Assembly (NCBI RefSeq): GCF_000688415.1
Contig: NZ_JIAH01000002.1
Span: forward strand, 1 to 64,000
Length of the DNA stretch: 64,000 nt
Source of the DNA: Corynebacterium pseudodiphtheriticum DSM 44287
GTDB taxonomy: Bacteria > Actinomycetota > Actinomycetes > Mycobacteriales > Mycobacteriaceae
Direction of reading: 5' to 3'
The translations under genes and the position numbers were made by a program. Below are positions 42,550-51,430 of this stretch, piece by piece (the first letter of the stretch is position 1; every line of letters starts with the position of its first letter). The notes beneath the pieces are model-generated. The model was given only the letters and a program-made list of their open reading frames with translations. It made no database searches and had not been told where the DNA came from.

Positions 42550-43179
42550 GTGCTTGACGACGCAGCGGCGGACGCGGTGCCTGGCGACGCAGCGGCGGGC
42601 GCATCGCCACGCCCAATGCGCCGGGTACCTGGTGACGCATCGCCGCGCCGGGTGCTTGGCGACGCAGGGACGCGCTCAGCGGATGGCGGCACAGCGCCAA
42701 CCCGAGTGCTCCCAGAGCAATCCGCGCTCACTCGCGCACGTTCCCGCATGGACCGTGCTCTTGCAGCCGCGCGCGACACCCCGGCCGGGGACATCCCGGT
42801 CGGGGCAGTCGTGTTTGGCCCAAGCGGCACACCGATCGCGGCGGCCACCAACCGTCGGCAAGCGGACAATGACCCCACCGCGCACGCCGAAGTGCTGGCG
42901 CTGCGTGCGGCGGCAGAAAAACTCGGGCGCTGGCGTTTAGAGGACTGCGAGCTCGTGGTCACCCTGGAACCCTGCGTGATGTGCGCTGGGGCCGCAGTGG
43001 CTGCGCGGGTGGGCAGCATCGTGTTTGGCGCGTGGGAACCGAAAACCGGGGCGTGCGGGTCATACGTGGATGCGGTACGCGCGCCCGGAGCCTTGTACGT
43101 GCCGGAAGTCCGCGGCGGGGTGGCAGAATACGAAAGTCAGCGGCTAATTCACAGCTTCTTTTCAGACTTGCGGCGGTGA
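42550..43179 (+). CDS. tadA: tRNA-specific adenosine deaminase
   Basis: A 209-residue enzyme that converts A34 to inosine in tRNA-Arg(ACG). The zinc site is HAEV and PCVMCAGA, with catalytic Glu in HAE. The core starts around residue 68 (MDRALAAARDTPAGDIPVGA). The first 65 residues are Ala/Asp/Gly/Arg-rich and repetitive (GDAAAGAS, PGDASPRR, LGDAG), unusual in the family; a start at ATG 42751 would give a normal-length protein. The GTG 42550 has an AGAGGG site upstream, so the long form may be made. Confidence 0.9.
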   Translation: MLDDAAADAVPGDAAAGASPRPMRRVPGDASPRRVLGDAGTRSADGGTAPTRVLPEQSALTRARSRMDRALAAARDTPAGDIPVGAVVFGPSGTPIAAATNRRQADNDPTAHAEVLALRAAAEKLGRWRLEDCELVVTLEPCVMCAGAAVAARVGSIVFGAWEPKTGACGSYVDAVRAPGALYVPEVRGGVAEYESQRLIHSFFSDLRR

Positions 43180-43236
43180 TCTCCGGTACAGTGGTTCCTG
43201 TTAGCTTCACAAACGTTTCCTAGGAGGGAAAAGATT

Positions 43237-43461
43237 ATGGCTGATGCAGAAAGCTTCCTGGATAAGGCTAAGGCTAAGGGCAAAGAGATCGTTGGCGAGG
43301 TTTTCGACAACGACCAGATGAAGAACGAAGGCAAGGGCGAGGCTGCAGCTGCTGAGGCTAAGGGCACCGCTAACGACGCCAAGGACAAGGTCGAAGACAA
43401 GGCTGGCGACCTGAAGGACAAGGCTTCCGAGACCCTAGGCAAGCTGACCGACGACAAGTAA
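43237..43461 (+). CDS. CsbD-family stress protein
   Basis: A 74-residue, charge-rich, mostly helical protein (KAKGKEIVGEV, DAKDKVEDKAGDLKDK) like CsbD proteins, which are often induced by general stress. Function is unknown. The ATG follows TAGGAGGG strongly. A terminator-like hairpin follows at 43477. Confidence 0.85.
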   Translation: MADAESFLDKAKAKGKEIVGEVFDNDQMKNEGKGEAAAAEAKGTANDAKDKVEDKAGDLKDKASETLGKLTDDK

Positions 43462-43476
43462 ATTGTCTGCTTAAAA

Positions 43477-43505
43477 CACCCGGTTAGCTTTGCTGGCCGG
43501 GGTTT
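43477..43505 (+). terminator. Terminator-like hairpin of the csbD-type gene
   Basis: ACCCGGTTAGC and GCTGGCCGGGGT pair with G-T wobbles and one bulge around TTT, followed by TTT. It lies 16 nt past the stop. Confidence 0.55.
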
Positions 43506-43699
43506 CCGCCCGTTCGCGTGCGGTGCATTGTGCACCGTGTGCGGCGGGCGGTTTTTGCGTGTTTGGGGCGTGCGGTGGGCATGGCTTTTGGGGCGCTGCG
43601 TCGGCGGTGCGGGCGTAGATGCACGCCGACGGCTGCGCTGGAGCTGGGGTTCGCACTGATGCCAGGGTTCGGCGCTGATGCCTGGATTTGGGGTCTGTT
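43506..43699. other. GC-rich intergenic stretch without a recognised gene
   Basis: Reading frames here have no start site with a ribosome site and no family likeness. It may carry a promoter for the downstream tRNA, but none was clear. Confidence 0.3.
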
Positions 43700-43769
43700 T
43701 TGGTGCATTTTTACAAATAGTGGTCGGTTTGGGGCCTGTTTTGACCGACTATTTGTAAAAATGCACCAA
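43700..43769. repeat. Palindromic repeat element, copy 1 (arms end TTTTTACAAATAG)
   Basis: The left arm from 43700 (TTGGTGCATTTTTACAAATA, then GTGGTCGG) and the right arm to 43769 (TGACCGAC, then TATTTGTAAAAATGCACCAA) pair over 22 bp exactly and further with mismatches, around about 14 nt. A second copy with unrelated loop is at 62651-62721, so it is a mobile or regulatory palindrome family. Confidence 0.85.
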
Positions 43770-43882
43770 GATTCCTATTTGCCAGCCGTCAACCCGCCGC
43801 GGCAACTCGGACGTCAACCCGCCGCGGGATTTGGACGCCCCGGATTTGGACACAGCCCGCGGTCTGTTCTATCCTTATCGGC

Positions 43883-43973
43883 GGTGGCGTGTCCGAGCGG
43901 CCGAAGGTGAACGCCTCGAAAGCGTTTGTTGGGTAACCCCCAACCGCGGGTTCGAATCCCGCCGCCACCGCCA
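43883..43973 (+). tRNA. tRNA-Ser (anticodon CGA)
   Basis: A 91-nt tRNA with CCA encoded. Acceptor GGTGGCG/CGCCACC, anticodon stem AACGC/GCGTT with loop CTCGAAA (anticodon CGA), a long variable arm (TTGGGTAACCCCCAA), and T arm CGGG-TTCGAAT-CCCG. The long variable arm is typical of tRNA-Ser. It is followed within 10 nt by a terminator. Confidence 0.97.
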
Positions 43974-43982
43974 TTTTTTCGA

Positions 43983-44013
43983 GCAGATCCTTAAACCAAG
44001 GGTCTGCTTTTTT
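43983..44013 (+). terminator. Terminator of tRNA-Ser
   Basis: GCAGATCCTT and AAGGGTCTGC pair around AAACC, followed by TTTTTT. Confidence 0.9.
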
Positions 44014-44161
44014 AATATCGACAACAGTGCTCGCTAGCAGCATTGGCTTGATCATGACGGTGGCATGTGCACACCAACACCTGCGTACAACGCCATGTTC
44101 GAAACCGCAACGCGCTAGCAGCAGCGCACAAGATGAGGCAAGACGAGGTAAGGCGAACAAC

Positions 44162-46639
44162 GTGGCAAAGTTTTTGTACCGGCTGGGATTATTCTCGTTT
44201 CGCCATAGCTGGAGCGTGATCATCGCCTGGGTCGTGATCCTCGCGGCCTCCGTCGGCGCGGCATTGAGCCTGTCGGGTTCGTTCACCGGCGATTTCGAAA
44301 TCGATGACACCCCGACGATCGACACCACCAAGCGCGTCGTCGAGCTGTTCCCCGAAGACGGAAACCCGGCCGCCGCAGCCACGGTGAACCTGGTGTTCCA
44401 AGCCCCGGAGGGCGAAAAGCTCAGCGATCCGGACAACACTTCCGCGATCGACGAGGTGATCGCCAGCCTGGAAGAAAACCTGGTCATCGAGAACGAGCTG
44501 CGCTTCGGCAACCCGGTCACGCTCTCCCCGGAGCTGGTGGAAACCGTCGAGCGCATGGGCGTCGAACAGGGCCTGCCGGAGGAAACCGCCCGCCTGGACG
44601 CGGAACACCTGCGCTTGCTGAACGACGACGAAACCATCGGCTGGACCACCTTCAAATTTGATGCACCGAACGCCTATGAGGTGCAGCCGGAACAGTACGA
44701 CGCCGTCTACCAGGCCATGGATATTGGCCGCGACGCTGGCTTGACGGTGGAAGCTTCTGGTGAGGGATTCGGTGACCCGATCGAGATCGAGTTGTCCAAC
44801 GAGTGGATTGGTTTGTCCATCGCGTTCTTGGTGTTGGTGGTGACCTTTGGTTCGTTGATTGCGGCGATTCTGCCGATTATCACCGCGATTGTGGCTGTGG
44901 GCATTGGTGCTTTGTGGGTCATCACGGCCACCGGTTTTGTTGAGCTGAATGACATGACCCCGGTGTTGGCGCTCATGGTTGGCCTGGCTGTCGGCATTGA
45001 CTATGCGCTGTTTGTGATGTCGCGCTACCGCAGCGAGCAGCAGCGCCTGCCGAATGACAAGGCCATCGCCCTGGCTTGTGGCACCGCGGGTTCGTCGGTG
45101 GTTTTCGCGGGCCTGACCAACTTCATCGCGCTGGCCATGTTGTGGGTTGCGCAGATCGAGTTTCTTACCGCTATGGGCTTGGCCGCGGCAGCGACCGTCG
45201 CGCTGGCTACCGTTGTCCCGTTGACGCTGCTGCCAGCTATTTTGGGTTTGCTTGGCGATCGCGCCTTTGGCTTCGCACTCCCCGGTATTGCGGGTCGCCC
45301 GCGTCGCAATGGCAAGAAAAAGCAGGGCCCGACGATGGGCCGACGCTGGGTGGGGTTTGTGCAGCGTTTCCCGGCGCTGTTGTTGCTGCTGGTCGTGCTT
45401 GGTTTGGGTGCGGCTGCTACTCCGTTGACGCGCTTGGAGCTCGCGTTGCCGAACGACACCACTGGTAACCCGGAAACCACGCAGCGCAAGGCCGCGGATT
45501 TGAAGGCGGAGGGGTTTGGTCCGGGCACGAATGGTCCGTTGTTGGCGCTTGTCGACGCGCACACGGTCAACGAGGATGCTGTCGCGCTGCAGTCGCTGAT
45601 CGAGTTGCAGGGGGAAGCTGAAGAACTCACCCGCGAGGATAAAGCCGCCCGCGCGAGCTACCTGTACACCGTCAATCAGATCAATACTTTGGCCGCTGTC
45701 AACCATGCTCAATTGGTTGCGCTTGCCGACGACGGCCGTGCCGCCCAAATCTTGGTCACCCCGAAAACTGGCCCGGCTGATCCCGCCACCGTCGACCTGG
45801 TGGAAAACCTCAACCGCATCAACGCGGAGGTGGAACGCGCCACGGGTGTTAGCGTCGGCCTGACGGGCTTGACCGCGGTGCAGGTGGATATCACCGAGCG
45901 CCTGGCTCAGGTTATGCCGGTGTATCTGGCGGTAGTCGTCGGCGTGGCTGTGCTCTTGTTGATCATGGTTTTCCGGTCTCTGTTGGTGCCGCTGGTCGCT
46001 GGGGCCGGGTTCCTGCTTTCGGTGGGCGCGGCTTTTGGCGTCACGGTGCTGTTTTGGCAGGAAGGTCTGGGCGGCTTCGTCGACGCTCCGGGGCCGTTGA
46101 TCTCGTTTATGCCGATCTTCCTCATTGGCCTGACTTTCGGGTTGGCCATGGATTATCAGATCTTTTTGGTTACCCGCATGCGGGAGGCTTTCGCTGCGAC
46201 GCACGGGGATGGTTTGCAGAAATTCGCCCGCCACGACCCGGATGCGCGCGATTACAACCAGATCGACTATTCCACCATTGCTGGGTTTAGCCAGGGCGCG
46301 CGCGTCGTCACGGCGGCAGCCGTCATCATGATCGCGGTGTTCGTTGGTTTCATTGGCCAGCCGTTGCCGTTTATCAGCATTTTCGGTTTTGCGTTGGGTG
46401 TGGCGGTGCTTTTCGACGCCTTCTTCATCCGCATGACTTTTGTGCCCGCCGCGATGTTCTTGATGGGGCGCGGTAACTGGTGGTGGCCGCGTTGGCTGGA
46501 CAAGGTGACCCCGCACCTGGATGTGGAAGGCACTAGCCTGGAAGATGACGACGAGGTGGCGGCGCTGGATCGGGAAGAGCAGCAGAGTGAGCATGCGATG
46601 CGCAACGAGCAACCCAGCAAGCATCGCACAATAAATTAA
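44162..46639 (+). CDS. MMPL/RND-family membrane transporter
   Basis: An 825-residue transporter with 12 predicted membrane helices in two halves, each with an extracytoplasmic porter loop. The proton-relay Asp-Tyr pairs are seen twice: GIDYALFV in the first half and MDYQIFLV in the second. Large insertions include an acidic region (about 60-190). MmpL proteins export lipids or drugs; this one has no neighbour in lipid synthesis, so substrate is unknown. GTG 44162 (MAKFLYRLG) was chosen because the 45 codons upstream to 44027 lie in tRNA terminator-adjacent DNA and lack membrane character. Confidence 0.88.
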   Translation: MAKFLYRLGLFSFRHSWSVIIAWVVILAASVGAALSLSGSFTGDFEIDDTPTIDTTKRVVELFPEDGNPAAAATVNLVFQAPEGEKLSDPDNTSAIDEVIASLEENLVIENELRFGNPVTLSPELVETVERMGVEQGLPEETARLDAEHLRLLNDDETIGWTTFKFDAPNAYEVQPEQYDAVYQAMDIGRDAGLTVEASGEGFGDPIEIELSNEWIGLSIAFLVLVVTFGSLIAAILPIITAIVAVGIGALWVITATGFVELNDMTPVLALMVGLAVGIDYALFVMSRYRSEQQRLPNDKAIALACGTAGSSVVFAGLTNFIALAMLWVAQIEFLTAMGLAAAATVALATVVPLTLLPAILGLLGDRAFGFALPGIAGRPRRNGKKKQGPTMGRRWVGFVQRFPALLLLLVVLGLGAAATPLTRLELALPNDTTGNPETTQRKAADLKAEGFGPGTNGPLLALVDAHTVNEDAVALQSLIELQGEAEELTREDKAARASYLYTVNQINTLAAVNHAQLVALADDGRAAQILVTPKTGPADPATVDLVENLNRINAEVERATGVSVGLTGLTAVQVDITERLAQVMPVYLAVVVGVAVLLLIMVFRSLLVPLVAGAGFLLSVGAAFGVTVLFWQEGLGGFVDAPGPLISFMPIFLIGLTFGLAMDYQIFLVTRMREAFAATHGDGLQKFARHDPDARDYNQIDYSTIAGFSQGARVVTAAAVIMIAVFVGFIGQPLPFISIFGFALGVAVLFDAFFIRMTFVPAAMFLMGRGNWWWPRWLDKVTPHLDVEGTSLEDDDEVAALDREEQQSEHAMRNEQPSKHRTIN

Positions 46640-46720
46640 ACACGGCACGATAAATTAAGCGCAGCACGGCATATTAGCCACCGGAGGTCGCATTAGCCGC
46701 AGCACGATAAACTAGCGGCT

Positions 46721-47971
46721 ATGACCGATCTGAGTTTCACCGTTAACACCCACCTGGATCTGCCGGGAATGCAGGGCCGCACGGGCACGATCACCACTCC
46801 GCATGGCCCGATTAATACCCCGGCGTTTATCCCGGTGGCCACCAAGGCGACGGTGAAAACGCTGAGCCCGGAGCAGATTCGGCTCACCGGTGCGCAGGCG
46901 ATCTTGTCCAACGCGTACCACCTGTACCTGCAGCCGGGGCATGACATTGTCGACGAGGCCGGTGGCGTCGCCAAGTTTGAAAGCTGGCATGGGCCCACCT
47001 ACACCGATTCCGGTGGGTTCCAGGTGATGAGCCTGGGCGTGGGGCATAAAAAGACCATCAAGATGGATTATGAACAGGAGATGGCGGAGTTCACCCCGCG
47101 GAAGGTGAATAAGGACTCGTTGGCGATTGTCGACGAGGACGGCGTGAATTTCCGCAGCGTGTTGGACGGTTCGCGGCACCGGTTTACTCCGGAGAAGTCG
47201 CTGCAGATCCAGCACGGTTTGGGCGCGGATATCATGTTTGCGTTCGACGAGTTGACCACGCTGGTTGATACCCGCGCTTACCAGGAAGAATCCGTGGCGC
47301 GCACGCACCGCTGGGCGGAGCGCTGCTTGGTAGAGCACGACCGGTTGACGCGGGAGCGTGCGCACCGGCCGAAGCAGTCGCTGTGGGGCGTGATCCAGGG
47401 GGCGCAGCATGAGGATCTGCGCAGGCAGGCCACCCGCGGGCTGGTGTCGTTATCGCAGGAGGCCGAGGCGGCCGGTCGGCGTGGTTTCGGTGGTTATGGC
47501 ATTGGTGGCGCGTTGGATAAGGGGATGCTGGGCACGATCGTCGGCTGGGTGTGCGAGGAGCTTCCCGACGATAAACCCCGGCATTTGCTGGGCATTTCCG
47601 AGCCGGACGACGTGTTCTGGGCGATTGAAAACGGTGCGGATACCTTCGATTGCGTCTCGCCGACGCGCCTGGGCCGCCGCGGTGGTGTCTACACGCTGGA
47701 TGGCCGAATGAACCTGAAGAACAAGCGCTTTGAGCGGGACTTTTCTGGTGTCGATGAGGAATTCGGCGGCTATGTTTCGCAGAATTATTCGCGCGCGTAT
47801 ATCCGGCACTTGCTCAAGGCCAAGGAGTTTCTGGCGGGCACGTTGTGCACGATCCACAACCTGGAATTCATGATTCGCCTGGTTGATAACATCCGGCAAT
47901 CAATCGACGGCGGTTATTACCGCGAGTACCGCGATGAATTCCTGGGCCGGTACTATGCCAATACCAAGTAG
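46721..47971 (+). CDS. tgt: tRNA-guanine transglycosylase without zinc cysteines
   Basis: A 416-residue enzyme that would exchange G34 for queuine or preQ1 in tRNAs. The catalytic Asp residues are present: TDSGGFQVMSL and FDCVSPTRLGR. The zinc motif CxCxxC that precedes SRAY in the family is replaced by F348-G-G-Y-V-S353, although the following His (TIHN, H379) is kept. The reading frame is otherwise intact. Either the enzyme folds without zinc or uses another metal mode. Its 3' end overlaps gluQ by 17 nt, linking it to glutamylation of queuosine. The start ATG 46721 has no clear ribosome site. Confidence 0.88.
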   Translation: MTDLSFTVNTHLDLPGMQGRTGTITTPHGPINTPAFIPVATKATVKTLSPEQIRLTGAQAILSNAYHLYLQPGHDIVDEAGGVAKFESWHGPTYTDSGGFQVMSLGVGHKKTIKMDYEQEMAEFTPRKVNKDSLAIVDEDGVNFRSVLDGSRHRFTPEKSLQIQHGLGADIMFAFDELTTLVDTRAYQEESVARTHRWAERCLVEHDRLTRERAHRPKQSLWGVIQGAQHEDLRRQATRGLVSLSQEAEAAGRRGFGGYGIGGALDKGMLGTIVGWVCEELPDDKPRHLLGISEPDDVFWAIENGADTFDCVSPTRLGRRGGVYTLDGRMNLKNKRFERDFSGVDEEFGGYVSQNYSRAYIRHLLKAKEFLAGTLCTIHNLEFMIRLVDNIRQSIDGGYYREYRDEFLGRYYANTK

Positions 47972-48917
47972 CGCTGTTTCGGCTGGTGCTACAGCTAACG
48001 CTGCTGGCACCGGGGGTGTCGGCCGCTACGCGCCGTCGCCCACTGGGGACCTGCATTTTGGCAACCTGCGCACCGCGGTGGCGGCGTGGTTGTTCGCGCG
48101 TGCCGACGGGCTGGGCTTTGTGGTGCGCGTCGATGATTTAGATTCGCAGCGGTGCCGGGAACACTTCGTCGACAGCCAGTTGGCGGATCTGCAGGCGATC
48201 GGCCTGGACTGGGATGATCGCGGTGCGGAGTTGCGGCAGTCGGATCGGGAGGCGGCTTATGCCACAGCCGTCGACAAGCTGGCAGGCCAAGGGTTGGTGT
48301 ATGAGTGTTATTGCTCGCGCAAGGAGATCCAGCAGGCGGCGTCGGCGCCGCATCAGCTTCCGGGCGAGTATCCGGGTACGTGCCGGGATTTGAGCGAGGC
48401 GCAGCGCGTGAAAAAACGCGAGGAACTTGCTGGGCAGAGCCGGGTTCCGGCGTTGCGGTTGCGTACGGGGTGCAGTGAGTTCAGCATCACTGACCGGTTG
48501 CGCGGCGAATATACCGGCCGGGTGGATGATTTTATTGTGCGTCGTGGTGGCAATGCGGCGCAGGCGCGTGATTATGCCTATAACCTGGCTGTTGTGGTCG
48601 ATGATGCGCACCAGCAGGTCACGCAGGTGGTGCGGGGGAATGATTTGTTGTCGTCTGCGCCGCGGCAGGCCTATCTGGCGCAGCTGTTGGGGCTGGACGC
48701 GCCCGAGTATGCGCACGTCGGGTTGGTGGTCAACGCCGACGGGCAGCGGTTGGCGAAGCGTGATGGCCCGATTTCTTTGCGCACCATGCCTGCCGCTCGA
48801 GTCGTCGGTGAGATTTTCGCGTCCATTGGTTGCGCTGGTGCGACGTCGTTGCACGAAGCTCTCGAGAGTTTCTGCCCGGAAGCGCTTGCCGACGACTACG
48901 TGTGGGCGGGAGGCTAG
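47955..48917 (+). CDS. gluQ: Glutamyl-queuosine tRNA(Asp) synthetase
   Basis: A 320-residue truncated glutamyl-tRNA synthetase-like enzyme that attaches glutamate to queuosine in tRNA-Asp. The HIGH-like motif is YAPSPTGDLHFG (residues 25-36), the KMSK-like GQRLAKRDGP, and zinc ligands in CYCSRKE with Y-x3-C (YPGTC). There is no anticodon-binding domain, as in GluQRS. ATG 47955 gives an extended Ala/Ser/Gly N-terminus of about 22 residues. It overlaps the tgt stop by 17 nt, so they are co-translated. Confidence 0.92.
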   Translation: MPIPSSAVSAGATANAAGTGGVGRYAPSPTGDLHFGNLRTAVAAWLFARADGLGFVVRVDDLDSQRCREHFVDSQLADLQAIGLDWDDRGAELRQSDREAAYATAVDKLAGQGLVYECYCSRKEIQQAASAPHQLPGEYPGTCRDLSEAQRVKKREELAGQSRVPALRLRTGCSEFSITDRLRGEYTGRVDDFIVRRGGNAAQARDYAYNLAVVVDDAHQQVTQVVRGNDLLSSAPRQAYLAQLLGLDAPEYAHVGLVVNADGQRLAKRDGPISLRTMPAARVVGEIFASIGCAGATSLHEALESFCPEALADDYVWAGG

Positions 48918-48967
48918 CAGCGCTAGCACGCCAGCGCTACTAGCGCGACTGTGCCGCTCACCGGACG

Positions 48968-49729
48968 TTACTCACCCAATTGTGCCGCGTAGACCTTCGC
49001 AAGCGTCGCCAAGCTGGCATATAGAGTGTCGTCGTCACAATCGATCAGCCACAGCTGCGCGGTGCCGAACAGCGCGCCGAGGATATTTTCAGCCAACATA
49101 TCTGCTGGCTGCGCCCAGGTTTTCCCGGTGGCTGCGGCGAGGTAGTCCAGGATGCTGCCGATCAGTTCGCGATAGCTGGCGTTGGACTCTTGCATGATCA
49201 CCCGCAGCTGCTCGTCCCGGGCACACATCAGCGCGAGCTCTTGCTGCGCGGCTTCTTCCCACGGGTCGCCGATCAAGTTATCGGCGTAGCTGGCAAAAGC
49301 GGCGTGCAGGATGCCTTCTGGGGAAACGGCCTGCTCTGCGGGGCTTGCCGCATGGTCCGGGGTTGCGGCCGAACCGGTGGCCTGCTCTGCCGGGCTTCCC
49401 GCATGTTCCGAGGTGTTGGCTTCCGGGGCGGCGAAGCGTCGAAAAGCAGCCGTCGAGCGATCAATATCGTCCCGGACGACGGCGCGGATCAGCTCGTCTT
49501 TCGAGTGGAAGGCGTAGTGCACCGAGCCATGCGGCACCCCGGCTTCCTTGGCGACGGCGCGCGTTGTCAAGCCGAATGCCCCATCGCGGGCCATGACGGT
49601 GTGGGCGACGGCGGTGAGTTCGCGGCGGCGTTGCTCGGCGGGGATACGTTTGCGGGACTGCTGGGAGCCAGAGCTGGGGCTAGAGCTGGAACTAGCGTCG
49701 GATTCGGTGTTCGGGTGTGTGCTGCTCAT
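48968..49729 (-). CDS. TetR/AcrR-family repressor of the adjacent DHA2 pump
   Basis: A 253-residue regulator. The N-terminal HTH (about residues 30-80) reads TTRAVAKEAGVPHGSVHYAF with KDEL; the C-terminal ligand domain follows. An Ala/Glu/Ser/Pro-rich insertion (about residues 100-140) with repeated AGSPAEQA is unusual and would lie between the two domains. Its ATG overlaps the MFS stop by 4 nt, so it is translated with the pump. The operators at 51370-51389 and 51415-51430 lie upstream of the whole operon. Confidence 0.88.
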   Translation of the reverse strand: MSSTHPNTESDASSSSSPSSGSQQSRKRIPAEQRRRELTAVAHTVMARDGAFGLTTRAVAKEAGVPHGSVHYAFHSKDELIRAVVRDDIDRSTAAFRRFAAPEANTSEHAGSPAEQATGSAATPDHAASPAEQAVSPEGILHAAFASYADNLIGDPWEEAAQQELALMCARDEQLRVIMQESNASYRELIGSILDYLAAATGKTWAQPADMLAENILGALFGTAQLWLIDCDDDTLYASLATLAKVYAAQLGE

Positions 49730-51270
49730 CGCGGTGAAATCTCCTGCGGGTGGTGGACGGATTCCTCGATGCGGCGGGAATATTCGCGGATGCCCCACCA
49801 GCCGGCGGCTGCCGCGCCCAGGGCGATGAGTGCGCCCGCACCGGTGGCGACATTCATGCCGGTCAGGTAGGCGTCGTTGGCGGCGTCGATGAGCTGGCGT
49901 GCCTGGTCGGCGGGCAGGCTAGCGGCGATCTCGTGTGCCCTGCCGAGGGTATCGCGGGCACTGACGGCCTGTGCGCCTTCCAACCCATGCTCGTCGGCAT
50001 GCAGGTTCCGCGCATACACTCCTAGGCCCAGGGTGCCGAGCAGGGCGGTGCCCATTGCGCCACCGAATTCGTAGCCGGTTTCCGAAATCGCCGAGGCCGC
50101 CGAGGCGCGCGCCGGGGGAGCGGTGCTGAGCACCACCTCGTTGGTCAGGGTTTCCGAGAAGCCGATGCCGAAACCAACCGCAGCCGCCGCAACCACGACC
50201 AGCAGCATCGCCGATCCGGTGTCCAAGAACGATGCCAGACCGAAACCAAACGCGGTGATCAGAGAACCAATGGTGATGACCTTCCGGATGGAGACCCGCT
50301 TGGCGACGGACGGCGAAACGAAGGTTCCGGTCATCGTCGCCAAGGCCAGCGGCAGCATCCACAGGCCCGCGCTCATGGAGCTATGGCCTTTGACCAGCAT
50401 GAGGTACTGCGGATAGAAGAACGTGAGCCCCAGTAATGCGAGGGTGGCCAGCATGTTGACGGTGATCGCGGCGGCGAATCCTGGGCGCGCGAAAAGTTCC
50501 AGGTCGATCATCGGGTTGGGGATGCGGCGCTGGCGGCGGAGGAACAGCGCGATGAAAGCGATACCCGCAACTAACGCGACGACGGAGGCCACCGATGGTT
50601 GCTTGATCAGGGTTTTCAGCGCGTAAACGACTGGGAGCAGCCCGGCGATGGACAGCGCAGCCGAAGGGTAGTCGAATTTCTGCGGGTTCGGGTCGCGCGA
50701 TTCTGGCAGCAGGTACCACGCGGCGGGTAGGAATAGCGCCATGACCGGGGCGTTAATTAGGAACACTGAGCCCCACCAGAAGTGTTCCAACAGCAGCCCG
50801 CCGAGCACCGGGCCGAGCGCGCCACCGCCACCGAAGGCCGCTGCCCACACGGCAATGGCCAGGCGTCGTTCGTGCGCGTTGTCGAAGATGGTGCGGATCA
50901 GCCCCAGTGTCGACGGCATGAGGGTGGCCGCGGAGGCACCCAGGGCGGCGCGGGCGAGAATCAGTAGCTCCGGGTTGGGGGCGAATGCCGTCGCCAAGGA
51001 GGCCAAACCGAATGCGGGGGCGCCGATCATGAGCATGCGTTTGCGGCCGAAGCGGTCGCCGAGTGAACCCGCCAGAATGAGCAGGCCTGCCAGCAGGAAG
51101 CTGTAGATATCGATGATCCACAGCATTTGTGCGGAGGTGGGGCCGAGGCCTGCGCTGATGGCGGGTACGGCGATGCTGATGACACTCATGTCGATACTGA
51201 GCAGCAGCACGGGACCGACGAGTGTCGCTAGCGCGAACCAACGTGCCGCGGGGGATTGCATCGCTGTCAT
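49726..51270 (-). CDS. MFS drug:H+ antiporter, DHA2 family (14 segments)
   Basis: A 514-residue transporter of the QacA/SmvA type with about 14 predicted helices. Early motifs LSIDMSVISIAVPAI (D near helix 1) and GSLGDRFGRKRML (motif A) are present, as is a later motif C-like GALGPVLGGLLLEHFWW. It is likely to export cationic or hydrophobic compounds. It is first in the pump-repressor operon, and its promoter region carries two palindromes matching TetR-type operators. The start is ATG 51270; ATG 51261 is an alternative. Confidence 0.9.
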   Translation of the reverse strand: MTAMQSPAARWFALATLVGPVLLLSIDMSVISIAVPAISAGLGPTSAQMLWIIDIYSFLLAGLLILAGSLGDRFGRKRMLMIGAPAFGLASLATAFAPNPELLILARAALGASAATLMPSTLGLIRTIFDNAHERRLAIAVWAAAFGGGGALGPVLGGLLLEHFWWGSVFLINAPVMALFLPAAWYLLPESRDPNPQKFDYPSAALSIAGLLPVVYALKTLIKQPSVASVVALVAGIAFIALFLRRQRRIPNPMIDLELFARPGFAAAITVNMLATLALLGLTFFYPQYLMLVKGHSSMSAGLWMLPLALATMTGTFVSPSVAKRVSIRKVITIGSLITAFGFGLASFLDTGSAMLLVVVAAAAVGFGIGFSETLTNEVVLSTAPPARASAASAISETGYEFGGAMGTALLGTLGLGVYARNLHADEHGLEGAQAVSARDTLGRAHEIAASLPADQARQLIDAANDAYLTGMNVATGAGALIALGAAAAGWWGIREYSRRIEESVHHPQEISPR

Positions 51271-51369
51271 GGGTTTTCAGTACCGCCTTGTGGGTTGAGT
51301 TGTGGGTTGAGATATGTGTTGAGGTTTTACTTGAGGTGCAGGCTGCGATCTGTAGTGCGAACGCGACCT

Positions 51370-51430
51370 ACTTGGCCGGGTGGCCAAGTCGACTTCCGCT
51401 AGTCTGCCATAAACTTGGCCGTCTGGCCAA
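51370..51430 (-). promoter_or_regulatory. Twin operators for the TetR repressor
   Basis: ACTTGGCC-GGGT-GGCCAAGT (51370-51389) is a perfect palindrome, and TTGGCC-GTCT-GGCCAA (51415-51430) is a second copy with the same 4-nt spacer. Their centres are 43 bp apart (four helical turns), about 110-150 bp upstream of the pump. Layout fits cooperative TetR repression; binding is inferred. Confidence 0.7.

Noticed and set aside
43506-43910. Plus-strand frame of 130 codons before tRNA-Ser
   Set aside because: Runs through the palindromic repeat and into the tRNA; no ribosome site or family.
44189-46648. 819-codon reverse-strand frame opposite the MMPL gene
   Set aside because: Antisense shadow (Gln/His/Arg-rich) typical of GC-rich genes.
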